From the NCBI GenBank assembly GCA_046756245.1, contig JBHHVZ010000020.1:1-36579 (forward strand): DNA of 36,579 bases. The letters run 5' to 3'. The position numbers were made by a program, and so were the translations under genes. This document shows positions 8,401 to 16,047 of this stretch, piece by piece. The notes beneath the pieces were generated by a model, which worked only from the letters and a program-made list of their open reading frames with translations, had not been told where the DNA came from and ran no database searches. Every line of letters starts with the position of its first letter. Position 1 is the first letter of the stretch. The stretch is from G021776435 sp046756245 (GTDB lineage Bacteria; Pseudomonadota; Alphaproteobacteria; Caulobacterales; Parvularculaceae).

Positions 8401-8964
8401 CGGTTCATCCGCGCCGGGCGGGTAGACGTCGACGAGCCCCCCGCGCACGGCGAACTCGCCGGCCTCGCGCACGGTCGAGGCGCGTGCATAACCGTTCGCG
8501 GTGAGATACCCGATGAACGCGTCCATGTTGACGTCGTTCCCGGCCCGGGCGGAAAACACGGCGCTCTCCACCGCCTCGCGCGGCGGCGTTCTTTGCGTAA
8601 CGGCGTTGATAGAGGTGACGACGATCAGCGGCGCGGCGCCGTCATGGCGCGCAAGCAGCGCCAGCGTCGCCATCCGCGTTGACGAAATCGCCGCCGACGG
8701 CGAGGCGCGGTCGTAAGGAAGGCAATCCCAGGCCGGAAAGTCAATGACGGTTGCTTCAGGCGCAAAAAAACGAAACGCCTGGGCAGCGGCTGCAGCGCGG
8801 GCGCCGTCGCGCGCGACATAGACCACAAGCCCGCCGCGCGCCGCGGCTCCTTGCGCGGCGGCCATGGCGTCGGCGCCTTCAGGCGCCCCGTATACAGTGA
8901 GCGCGCCTTTCGTTCGCCACGCTTCTTCCGCGCCGATCTCGGCCGCGCCTGATGTCAACGCCAT
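5461..8964 (-). CDS. mfd: Transcription-repair coupling factor Mfd
   Basis: Mfd is an ATP-driven translocase that pushes RNA polymerase stalled at DNA damage off the template and recruits UvrA for strand-specific repair. The 1167-residue length is standard. Visible parts are the UvrB-like N-terminal region (to about 350), the RNA polymerase-interacting segment (about 490-560, LVVHVEHGVGRYEGL), then the RecG-like motor: Walker A ICGDVGFGKTEVALRA with K654, DEEQHFGVKHKERL, TATPIPRTLQLAMSGIRDLS, and the helicase motif LYQLRGRVGRAKLRAYAYL. The C-terminal TRCF domain follows. It ends 10 bp from the convergent popA-like gene and is the last gene of the leftward sdhE group, about 100 bp after the permease. 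No key residue is missing. Confidence 0.98.
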   Translation of the reverse strand: MALTSGAAEIGAEEAWRTKGALTVYGAPEGADAMAAAQGAAARGGLVVYVARDGARAAAAAQAFRFFAPEATVIDFPAWDCLPYDRASPSAAISSTRMATLALLARHDGAAPLIVVTSINAVTQRTPPREAVESAVFSARAGNDVNMDAFIGYLTANGYARASTVREAGEFAVRGGLVDVYPPGADEPVRLDFFGDRLESARAFDPATQRTTRQLPGVDFAGACEILMNEESVSRFRSGFVAEFGPAGDDPVYEAVSAARKHAGMEHWLPLFYERVDTLFDFIGDGLVFLEHLTDEAAEERFATIADYHAARVEDAEEKRPRNSEFSAPAYRPLPPARLYLEPEEWRARLDAVDLRRLSPFAPPDGKRAFHFGARVGRNFAAERAGEKLNVFDAVADHLQAHTKAGRRAVIACWSQGSAERMRSVLSDHGTAPIAEAANWPAVLATREKVSVAVLGLESGFETEEAAFISEQDILGDRLVRRGRKKRAENFLTEASSLSVGDLVVHVEHGVGRYEGLKTLDVQGAPHDCLHVGYAGGDRLFLPVENIELLSRYGAEQENAQLDRLGGAAWQGRKAKMRARIRMLAEQLIAIAAKRAMNKAETATPAAGAYDEFCARFPYAETEDQDAAIVDIIEDLAKGRPMDRLICGDVGFGKTEVALRAAFIVAMTGRQVAVIAPTTLLTRQHFKNFSDRFKGFPINIAHLSRFVSSSDANAARDGLADGSVDIVIGTHALLAKSVKFRDLALVIVDEEQHFGVKHKERLKEFRADTHVLTLTATPIPRTLQLAMSGIRDLSLIATPPVDRLAVRTTVGPFDPVVARETLLREHYRGGQSFYIAPRIADLDGVAEFLTEHIPEVKFKIAHGRIGAGALEDVMTAFYEGKFDVLVSTTIIESGLDIPSANTLIVHHADRFGLAQLYQLRGRVGRAKLRAYAYLTVSPRKKLTEGAERRLKVMQSLDTLGAGFTLASHDLDIRGAGNLLGEEQSGAIKEVGVELYQHMLEEAVAEFRDGGAAREETWSPQISTGASVLIPDYYVADLDVRMALYRRLGGLEEETEIEGFAAELVDRFGPPPAEVEHLLEIVAIKGLCRRAGAAKIEAGPKGAVVSFRNNRFANPAGLVAFISESPLDMKLRPDQKLVFRQNWPDERARLKGCRRIAMELADIAAAAK

Positions 8965-9067
8965 CGTCTTGAACCTGCTTCACTCTACAACGCCAAACGC
9001 GCGGTCGCCGGATTCGACGGTCGCGTTGATCGTGCGATGTAGAGCTTCAGCGGATCAGGAGCAACAA

Positions 9068-10423
9068 TTACTGATTTCGCGATCTCGTCGGCCGCAACAG
9101 CCAGAAGAAAAACCCGAGCGCGCCCCAGCCGGCGATGAGCCCCCATTCGGCCGGCCAGGCCAGCGCCGACGGCGACCATGGCAGATAAAGCGCGAAAATG
9201 CCGGCGGCGAGAATAAAGGCGGCGGCGCCCGCATAAACGCCGCCCGGCGCGCGATACGGACGCGCAAGATCCGGCTCGCGGCGGCGGAGCGCGACAAAGG
9301 CGGCGGCGACGAAGGCGTAGGCGATGGTGATTCCGAACCCGCCGGCGTTGACGATCCAGACAAGCGCGTTGCGCCCGAGGAGCGGCGCGAAGGCTGAAAC
9401 GCCGCCGACCAGTGCGATCGCCGCCCACGGCGTGCCGAAACGCGGATGAACGACGGCCAGAAAGGCGGGCAATTGCTGCGCGCGCGCCATTGCGAAAAGG
9501 GCCCGGCTGCCGCCGATCAAAAAGGAGTTCCAGCTCGTGAGGACGCCGCCGATGCCGGCGATGATGACGAAGGCGGCGGCCTTGTCGGAGCGCCACCAGG
9601 CGCCCGCCGCATCGGCGGTGGCGATGTCGACTGCATTCGGATCGAGCGGCGCAAGTCCGACCGAAAAGACGATGATCAGGTAATAGGCGACGGCCAGAAC
9701 GATCGACAGAATGAGCGCCCGGCCAATTTCTCCCTTGGGGCCTGCTATTTCCTCCGCCGACTGCGGAATGACGTCGAAGCCGACGAAGAGAAACGGGACC
9801 ATGATGACGACGGCGAAGACGCCGGGAAATCCGCGCCACACGTCAAGGTTGGCCGGAACGCGATCGAGATGCGTCAAGCCGCCAGCAATCAACACGCCGG
9901 CCGCCGCAAGGAGAATGAGCACGACGCTCGCCTGGGCGCGCACGGCGATACGCACGCCCCAGATGTTCAGAACGGTGATGACGATCGCCGCAACCGCGCC
10001 CAATGCGGCTTCGCTTGCATGGACCGTATAACCCGCTACGTCCCACAGCGGAAAGGCTTTGAATTCCGGCGCCAGATATACGACCGCGACAGGCAACGCG
10101 ATGGCCTCGAACGCGACGACGGCGACATAGCCGAAAATGAGCGCCCACGTGCAGATGAATGACGCGGCTTTTCCGAAAGCCCGCTCCGTATAAGCGTGTT
10201 CGCCGCCGGCGAACGGCATTGCGGATGAAAGTTCGGCGTAGGTCAGGCCGATGACGATAATCGCAACGGCGCCGACCAGAAACGCCAGCGACGCGCCGGC
10301 GACACCGGCGTTGCTCACCCAGGTTCCTGCGAGAATGATCCAGCCCCAGCCGATGATCGCGCCGAAACCGAGGACCGCGGCGTCGAAACGGTTGAGAACG
10401 CGTTTGAGGGTTTGTTGGCGCAT
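9068..10423 (-). CDS. APC-family amino acid permease
   Basis: The 451-residue protein is almost entirely hydrophobic, with about twelve membrane spans, the usual size for amino acid/polyamine/organocation (APC) transporters. It begins with the family's first-helix signature FGAIIGWGWIILAGTW, followed by a SSAMPFAGGEHAYTERAFG loop, and carries a GFDVIPQSAEEI segment in the middle, also typical. It should act in the inner membrane as a secondary transporter of an amino acid or amine, but the substrate cannot be read from sequence. It sits between the dienelactone-hydrolase-like gene and mfd on the same strand with about 100-120 nt on each side, so it may have its own promoter. Its placement between sdhE and mfd looks like an insertion into the usual neighbourhood. 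The ribosome-binding site is weak. Confidence 0.9.
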   Translation of the reverse strand: MRQQTLKRVLNRFDAAVLGFGAIIGWGWIILAGTWVSNAGVAGASLAFLVGAVAIIVIGLTYAELSSAMPFAGGEHAYTERAFGKAASFICTWALIFGYVAVVAFEAIALPVAVVYLAPEFKAFPLWDVAGYTVHASEAALGAVAAIVITVLNIWGVRIAVRAQASVVLILLAAAGVLIAGGLTHLDRVPANLDVWRGFPGVFAVVIMVPFLFVGFDVIPQSAEEIAGPKGEIGRALILSIVLAVAYYLIIVFSVGLAPLDPNAVDIATADAAGAWWRSDKAAAFVIIAGIGGVLTSWNSFLIGGSRALFAMARAQQLPAFLAVVHPRFGTPWAAIALVGGVSAFAPLLGRNALVWIVNAGGFGITIAYAFVAAAFVALRRREPDLARPYRAPGGVYAGAAAFILAAGIFALYLPWSPSALAWPAEWGLIAGWGALGFFFWLLRPTRSRNQ

Positions 10424-10544
10424 GGATTAATGCCCAGCGGCGCGATCCTGACGTTCGCATGATCATTCAAGAGGCGCTGATTCGAAGTTTAGAATCAAAA
10501 CGCTGCCCAATGATCCATTACGCGGATGAGAAGCGCAATGCGCG

Positions 10545-11369
10545 TCAGCGCAGCTTTTCCGTCAGAAATGCAATCACCCGGCTAAGCGCCTCTTTGGTCG
10601 GTTCGCCTTCGGCGTCGATAAGATCCTTGGTCAGCACCGCATGCGGGAACGGATTGCCGTTCGGATGTTTTGCTGAGTCGGGCAGTATGATTTCGCTGAG
10701 GCGGCCGCCCATTAAATCGCGCAGCGTCTTGAACCGGGCCGCCGTGCAGGTCGGGTCGCCGTCAAAACGAAGCGCCATCGCCTCGAGGTCGCTGCGCTCG
10801 ATGAGCGCGGCGCGTTCATCGGGCGAAAGGTGCAGCGCCGCCCTGCTCTGCTGTGTCGCCATATCAAGCGGCATCGCCGGCTCGGAGGCGACCGGCGCGA
10901 TAACGGCCTCTTCCAGCGCCAGCGACAATGCAAAATTGCCGGTCATGCACAACCCGACCGCGCCGACGCCGCGCCCGCCGCGTTCCTCGAACATGCGCCG
11001 CGCAAGCGCCCGCAGCCATTGGGTGACAGGGCTCGAATGGTTGCGCGCAAACAGGTGGATCTCGCGCGACACGCAGGCGCGGATGGCGTTACGCGCAAGG
11101 TTGTCGGACGTTAATGGAGCGCCGGACTTCGCGTAGAGATCCGGAACGTAGACGGAAAAACCGGCGTCCCTGATCCAGTGCGCGAGACGCCAGAACTGCG
11201 CCGTTATGCCCGGCAGTTCGTGCATCAGCAATACGCCCGGGCCTTCGCCGGCGACATAGACCGGATGGGCGATGTCGCCGTTTTTGAAATTAAATGGCGT
11301 TTCAAATGGCGCGAACCGGACCGGCGGTCGCTGGCTCTCGTTTTCCAACGACTTGTCGTCGTTTGTCAT
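10545..11369 (-). CDS. Dienelactone-hydrolase family alpha/beta hydrolase
   Basis: The 274-residue protein shows the alpha/beta-hydrolase pattern of the dienelactone hydrolase family: GPGVLLMHELPGITAQFW near residue 44 with a conserved Glu (E51), VYVPDLYAKSGAP near 73, and the nucleophile elbow VGLCMTGNFAL with Cys141, a cysteine as in true dienelactone hydrolases rather than the serine of most hydrolases. A candidate catalytic histidine lies in NPFPHAVLT near the C terminus. The substrate is unknown; family members cleave lactones or esters in the cytoplasm. Its ATG overlaps the sdhE stop codon by 4 bases (ATGA), so the two genes are translationally coupled. The family is clear, but a role connected with SdhE is only suggested by position. 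Confidence 0.87.
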   Translation of the reverse strand: MTNDDKSLENESQRPPVRFAPFETPFNFKNGDIAHPVYVAGEGPGVLLMHELPGITAQFWRLAHWIRDAGFSVYVPDLYAKSGAPLTSDNLARNAIRACVSREIHLFARNHSSPVTQWLRALARRMFEERGGRGVGAVGLCMTGNFALSLALEEAVIAPVASEPAMPLDMATQQSRAALHLSPDERAALIERSDLEAMALRFDGDPTCTAARFKTLRDLMGGRLSEIILPDSAKHPNGNPFPHAVLTKDLIDAEGEPTKEALSRVIAFLTEKLR

Positions 11370-11644
11370 GTGGCCGGGGAGTGCGCCACGTTGAAACGGC
11401 GCAGCATTTCAAGCGCCGGCCCGTCCGCGTCGTCGGGCGCAGGCCGTTTGCCGAGAATCCAGTCGTAAAGATCCTGGTCGGGAAAACCCAGAAGCGTTTC
11501 AAAAGAGTCGAGTTCGCTTTCGGTCAACGCGTCGATATTAGCGGCGGCGAACCCGCCGATGACGAGATCGGCTTCCTTGAAGCCGCGCCGCTGCGCGCGA
11601 TAAAGAAGCTGCTTGCGACGCAGCGCGTCGTCCGGATTTTCCAT
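11366..11644 (-). CDS. sdhE: Succinate dehydrogenase assembly factor SdhE
   Basis: This small 92-residue protein belongs to the SdhE/Sdh5 (formerly DUF339) family, which helps attach FAD covalently to the flavoprotein subunit of succinate dehydrogenase. The family's RGxxE motif is present as RRGFKEADLVIGGF (R20 to E24), followed by the acidic TESELDSFETLLGFPDQDLYDWI segment split over two helices. I place the start at the ATG at 11644 rather than the TTG two codons upstream. The gene is divergent from recG with 65 bp between starts, the arrangement seen in many alphaproteobacteria where sdhE lies between recG and mfd. A TATATAGC stretch just upstream (about 11651-11660) could belong to its promoter. 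Confidence 0.93.
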   Translation of the reverse strand: MENPDDALRRKQLLYRAQRRGFKEADLVIGGFAAANIDALTESELDSFETLLGFPDQDLYDWILGKRPAPDDADGPALEMLRRFNVAHSPAT

Positions 11645-11709
11645 AAACAAGCTATATACGGCGGGCTGTGCTTAGACAATTGCGGCGAAACCGCTGATAA
11701 GATGACGCC

Positions 11710-13827
11710 ATGCGACCCGCTGTTCTCAATCCCCTTTTTGCGGAAATAACGGTCCTGCCTGGGGTCGGACCCAAGGTCGCCGCCATGATCGAAAAGGTCG
11801 CCGGTCCGCATGTGGGCGATCTCGCCCTGACTTTGCCCGCCAATCTGATCGACCGCAGCGCCCACCCGAAACTTGCCGAGGCTGAAGTCGGCCGTCTCGT
11901 CACGGTCGAAGTCGGCGTCGATCGCCATACGCCAGGCGAAGCGGGGCGCCCCTATCGTGTCGTCTGTTCGGACGAGACCGGATATCTGACCCTTGTTTTC
12001 TTTCACCCCCGCGTCGATTATCTGCGCCGCGTCTTGCCCGAAGGCAAGCGCCGCATCGTCAGCGGCAGGATCGAGGACTATCGCGGCGCGCGGCAGATGA
12101 CCCATCCCGACCATATCGTCGATCCCGAGCGCGCCGAAGACCTGCCGCTTTTCGAGCCGGTCTATCCGTTGACGGCGGGCCTTTCGGCGGCGGTCATGCG
12201 CAAGGCCGTCAGCGCCGCCGTTGCGCGCGCGCCCGATCTTTCCGAATGGCAGGATGCGGCGTGGCTTTCCTTGCGCGGCTGGAAGGACTGGAAAGCCGCG
12301 CTTGAGACTGCGCATCGGCCCGAAACGGCCAATGATCTGTCGCCGCAGGCGCCGGCGCGCCAGCGTCTCGCCTATGACGAGCTTCTCGCCAACCAGCTCG
12401 CCCTGGCGCTTATCCGTCGAACGCGGGCGCGCGCCAAAGGACGCGCGATCAAGGGCGAGGGCGCAATGTGCGCAAAAGCGAAAACCGCCCTGCCCTTCGA
12501 CCTCACGCGCGCGCAAAAAGCGGCGATCAAGGAAATCTTCGAAAACATGGAGTCGACCGACCGCATGGTGCGGCTGCTCCAGGGCGATGTCGGATCGGGC
12601 AAGACGGTTGTCGCGCTGTTTGCGATGCTGAACGCCGTCGAAACCGGCGCCCAGGCGGCGCTGATGGCGCCGACGGAAATCCTCGCCCGCCAGCATTACG
12701 AGACCCTGGCGCCGCTTTGCGCAGCCGCGGGGGCGACGATCGACATTCTAACGGGACGCGACAAAGCCGCCCAGCGTACGGAAAAACTTGCGCGCCTCGC
12801 CAGCGGCGACACCGACATCCTGATCGGCACACATGCGCTGTTTCAGGAAACCGTCGCCTTTCGTGATCTGGCTTTCGTCGTGGTTGACGAGCAGCATCGC
12901 TTTGGCGTGCATCAGCGTATGGCGCTCGCCGCCAAGGGGCCGCGGCCCGCCTGTGCGGCCGAAGCCGCTTCGGCGCGGCGAAGGCCCGACATGCTGGTGA
13001 TGACGGCGACGCCAATCCCGCGGACGTTGGCGCTCACGGCTTACGGCGATATGGAGGCGACCGTCATCGCCGAAAAACCGCCGGGCCGGAAGCCGGTCGA
13101 TACCCGCGCGATCCCGCTCGAACGCATCGATGAAGTGGTCGCCGCCGTTAACCGCGCCGCCGGCCGCGGCGAGCAGATTTACTGGGTCTGCCCTTTGGTC
13201 GAGGAGTCGGAAGCGCTCTCTCTTACTGCGGCGGAAGAACGTTATGAATCGCTGAAAGCGGTGTTCGGCGATCGCGTCGGTCTCGTCCACGGACGCATGG
13301 GAAGCGCGGAAAAGGACGCGGTGATGGAGGCGTTTCATCAGGGCGGCCTGTCGGTGCTGATCGCCACGACTGTCATAGAGGTCGGCGTCAATGCGCCCAA
13401 TGCGACCGTGATGGTGATCGAGCATGCGGAGCGGTTCGGACTGGCGCAGCTTCATCAGCTTCGCGGGCGCGTCGGACGCAGCGACCTCGCTGCCGCCTGT
13501 CTGCTTCTCTACAAAGGACCGCTTGGCGAAACCGCCAAGGCGCGCATTGAAATCCTGCGCGAAACCGAAGACGGATTTCGCATCGCCGAGGAGGATCTGC
13601 GCTTGCGCGGCGCCGGCGACCTGCTGGGCGCAGCGCAGTCTGGTTTTCCACGCTTCCGGATCGCCGACCTTGCGGCGCACGCTGATCTGCTGGCCGCCGC
13701 CCGCGACGACGCGCGGCTGATCATAAAGCGCGATCCTGAGCTTGGCTCAGCCCGCGGCGCGGCGCTGCGAACGCTGCTTTATCTCTTCGGGCGCGATGAT
13801 GCAGTGAAGCTTCTGCAGGCGGGCTGA
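11710..13827 (+). CDS. recG: ATP-dependent DNA helicase RecG
   Basis: RecG regresses stalled replication forks and branch-migrates Holliday junctions. The 705-residue protein has the N-terminal wedge/OB domain (about 1-180, beginning LPGVGPKVAAMIEKVAGPHV), then the helicase core: Walker A LLQGDVGSGKTVVALFAM with K298, the DEQHRFGVHQR box near 391-401, TATPIPRTLALTAYGDME, and the C-terminal motif LHQLRGRVGRSDLAAACLLLY. A short stretch between the DEQH box and TATPIPRT (GPRPACAAEAASARRRPD) is longer and less conserved than in typical RecG and is probably a surface loop. It reads divergently from sdhE and ends 3 bp from the convergent DUF502 gene. Confidence 0.98.
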   Translation: MRPAVLNPLFAEITVLPGVGPKVAAMIEKVAGPHVGDLALTLPANLIDRSAHPKLAEAEVGRLVTVEVGVDRHTPGEAGRPYRVVCSDETGYLTLVFFHPRVDYLRRVLPEGKRRIVSGRIEDYRGARQMTHPDHIVDPERAEDLPLFEPVYPLTAGLSAAVMRKAVSAAVARAPDLSEWQDAAWLSLRGWKDWKAALETAHRPETANDLSPQAPARQRLAYDELLANQLALALIRRTRARAKGRAIKGEGAMCAKAKTALPFDLTRAQKAAIKEIFENMESTDRMVRLLQGDVGSGKTVVALFAMLNAVETGAQAALMAPTEILARQHYETLAPLCAAAGATIDILTGRDKAAQRTEKLARLASGDTDILIGTHALFQETVAFRDLAFVVVDEQHRFGVHQRMALAAKGPRPACAAEAASARRRPDMLVMTATPIPRTLALTAYGDMEATVIAEKPPGRKPVDTRAIPLERIDEVVAAVNRAAGRGEQIYWVCPLVEESEALSLTAAEERYESLKAVFGDRVGLVHGRMGSAEKDAVMEAFHQGGLSVLIATTVIEVGVNAPNATVMVIEHAERFGLAQLHQLRGRVGRSDLAAACLLLYKGPLGETAKARIEILRETEDGFRIAEEDLRLRGAGDLLGAAQSGFPRFRIADLAAHADLLAAARDDARLIIKRDPELGSARGAALRTLLYLFGRDDAVKLLQAG

Positions 13828-13830
13828 CAG

Positions 13831-14634
13831 TCAGCTTTTCGATCCGAACAGTTTCTTGCGCAAAGAGGATTTCTCGCCGGCTTTGGCCGCCATTTCCTCC
13901 AGTTTCTTGACGGCGTCTTCGCCGCTTTCAAATTCCGGAACGACGAGTCCCAGCGAAAAGACCACTTTCGCAGCTTCTTCGATCGACATGGAAAGCGGGC
14001 GCAGCGCGGCGCGCGGTACGAACAAAAGAAAGCCTGATGTCGGGTTGGGCACCGTCGGGATGAACACGCAGGTGAGCTCTTCACCCTGGTCGTCGAGAAG
14101 GTGAAGCACCTCGCCCTTGGCGTCGCCGACTACGAACGCCATCGCCCAGACGCCGGGGCGCGGATATTCAATGAGCGCGACTTCCTTGAAGGAACGCTCT
14201 GATTGCTGCAGCGCCGTTTCAAACACATTCTTGAAAAATCGGTAGAGATTGCGCACCACCGGCATGGAATCGAGCAGGTTTTCGCCGGCGCGAATAAATG
14301 CGCGGCCGATGAAATTCTTGGCGAAGGCGCCGAGCAGCACGATGGCGATGATCGCGACCAGCACGCCGAAGCCGGGAATTGCTCGCGTGATCGTTTCGAG
14401 ACTGCTGTCGCCGGCGGGCAGCCAGCGCTTGACGAACGTGTCGAGCCTCGCCATCGGCCCGGTGACGAACCAATAGACGATGGCGACCGTAATCCCGATC
14501 GGCGCCACGACGACGATGCCGGCGAGAAAACTTGAGCGCAGATTGGCCAGCAGGCTCGGTTTCGGCGGCTTGATCAACGGCCCCTCGCCTGGCTTGCTGG
14601 CGTCTGGATGGGGGTTTTCGGTGTTTTCGCTCAT
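13831..14634 (-). CDS. DUF502 family membrane protein
   Basis: The 267-residue protein has two clear membrane spans (about 36-58, SSFLAGIVVVAPIGITVAI, and about 84-108, GVLVAIIAIVLLGAFAKNFIG), then a soluble domain with VRNLYRFFKNVFET, GVWAMAFVVGD and FIPTVPNPTSGFLLFVPR. The PTVPNPTSG motif and overall order are diagnostic of DUF502, a widespread but poorly understood inner-membrane family. The C-terminal 40 residues are charged and poorly conserved. I chose the ATG at 14634 (MSENTENPHPDA); an upstream frame extension to 14700 lacks hydrophobic or conserved sequence. It is convergent with recG with 3 bp between stop codons, so no independent terminator fits between them. Function unknown. Confidence 0.88.
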   Translation of the reverse strand: MSENTENPHPDASKPGEGPLIKPPKPSLLANLRSSFLAGIVVVAPIGITVAIVYWFVTGPMARLDTFVKRWLPAGDSSLETITRAIPGFGVLVAIIAIVLLGAFAKNFIGRAFIRAGENLLDSMPVVRNLYRFFKNVFETALQQSERSFKEVALIEYPRPGVWAMAFVVGDAKGEVLHLLDDQGEELTCVFIPTVPNPTSGFLLFVPRAALRPLSMSIEEAAKVVFSLGLVVPEFESGEDAVKKLEEMAAKAGEKSSLRKKLFGSKS

Positions 14635-14835
14635 CTGCGCCGTATTCCGTTTCGCCCGGCGTTGCGGCCGGATCTTAAGTCTATGCCCGGATTCGGCCAA
14701 ACGACAGCGCTTGGCGCGCCTCCTGAAACCTTTTTAATATCCCCGTTCTCGCGGGGGTGGCCGGCTCGGCGTGGTATAAGTTGGCGGCCGCATGTGTCGG
14801 CGCAAGGGCGGATTTGCGGCGCGAAGGAGAAAAGA

Positions 14836-16017
14836 ATGACCCGGATAGCGCCGCTGATCCTGCTCGCCGTCCTGTTCATTGCAACCGTTCTGGCGGCGGG
14901 CGTTGTGTTTCAGGACAATATCGTTCGATTTTTCATCAAACCGCGCACGCCGTTTCAGATTTCAACGCCGCCGCCGCGTCCGGAATACGGCGCGCGCGGC
15001 GCCTGGGCGCTGTGGCCGAGCAATCCGGAAACGAAGGCCGCCGATGTTTTCTATGTCCATTCCACGACCTATTACAAAAAGCGCTACTGGAACGGGCCGA
15101 TCACCAATTACAGCGCCGATCGCGGCCTGCAGCATGCGGCCGCGCCGAATGAAGCCGGCCCGTTTCTGGAACTGGGCGCCGTCTACGGTCCGCGCTATCG
15201 CCAGGCGACGCTCTATGCCTTCTTCACTCACGAATATGACGGACGCGCAGCCCGCAAGCTCGCTTACAATGACGTCCGCACTGCTTTTGAGCACTATCTC
15301 AAGCATGCGGATCCGACCCGCCCGATCATTCTCGCCGGGTACGGGCAAGGCGGCCTGCATGCGCTTCGTCTGCTTGAAGAGTATTTTCTCACGGATGAAA
15401 CGCTTAAGGCGCGACTGGCGGCGGCCTACATCATCGGGCATTCGACGCCCGCGTCGCTTTTTGAAAAAGACGGTTTGCTCGAAGGCTTTGGTCCCTGCGC
15501 GGGGCCGGACGACATCGGCTGCGCGCTTTCCTATGTCGATTTCGAGCCCGGCTTCGAACATGAGATGTGGCGCAAGCGCAATCGCGCGTTGATATGGACG
15601 CGCGGCGGCGAGCTCGAGTCCGTGCGGGGGAAAGAACTGTTGTGCGTCAATCCGCTCAGTTGGACTCGAACGGAGGATTATGTCGGCCCTGATCATCATA
15701 AGGGCGCGGCGTCGGCGACCGGGTTGAAGCTTGGCGACCGGCCGGCCCCGATCGCCAAAGCGATCGGGGCGCGCTGCGTCAACGGCATTCTCGTCGTTGA
15801 TCGGCCGCGCCAGGAATTTCTGCGCCGCGGCCGCTGGATCGGCGCCAAGTGGCATGTGCAGCCCTATAATCTGTTTTACCGCGATCTCGCCCTCGACGCA
15901 GAACGCCGGGTGCGGTTGACCGCGGCGCGCATGAAACAGGAAGCGCGGATTCTGAAGCCGATCAAGGAAGCGGTTGATCTGGAAGACAGTCCCGTCAATA
16001 AGGTCCCAAATCCGTAG
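14836..16017 (+). CDS. DUF3089 alpha/beta-hydrolase-like protein lacking the nucleophile serine
   Basis: The 393-residue protein opens with a hydrophobic anchor (about 6-25, LILLAVLFIATVLAAGVVF) and continues as a DUF3089 domain: ADVFYVHSTTYY, a QATLYAFF segment, AYNDVRTAFEHYL and RPIILAGYGQGGLHALRL. In this alpha/beta-hydrolase family the elbow is normally GHSQG with a serine nucleophile. Here the position is Gly170 (codon GGG) in GYGQG, so normal serine hydrolysis is not expected. Conserved cysteines and the CVNPLSW segment are retained, and nothing else is broken. It may be a pseudo-enzyme or use another residue. The ATG at 14836 has a GAAGGAGAAAAG site. The gene is 201 bp from the divergent DUF502 gene and 30 nt ahead of galU, so likely cotranscribed with it. 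Location is probably periplasmic, anchored in the inner membrane. Confidence 0.85.
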   Translation: MTRIAPLILLAVLFIATVLAAGVVFQDNIVRFFIKPRTPFQISTPPPRPEYGARGAWALWPSNPETKAADVFYVHSTTYYKKRYWNGPITNYSADRGLQHAAAPNEAGPFLELGAVYGPRYRQATLYAFFTHEYDGRAARKLAYNDVRTAFEHYLKHADPTRPIILAGYGQGGLHALRLLEEYFLTDETLKARLAAAYIIGHSTPASLFEKDGLLEGFGPCAGPDDIGCALSYVDFEPGFEHEMWRKRNRALIWTRGGELESVRGKELLCVNPLSWTRTEDYVGPDHHKGAASATGLKLGDRPAPIAKAIGARCVNGILVVDRPRQEFLRRGRWIGAKWHVQPYNLFYRDLALDAERRVRLTAARMKQEARILKPIKEAVDLEDSPVNKVPNP

Positions 16018-16047
16018 CCGCCGGGCGCATGTGAGGCGCATTCCGAA

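Noticed and set aside
12957..13006. Possible frameshift in recG between the DEQH box and TATPIPRT
   Set aside because: The segment is unusual and Ala/Arg-rich, but the frame is continuous and all following motifs are intact, so it is more likely a variable loop.
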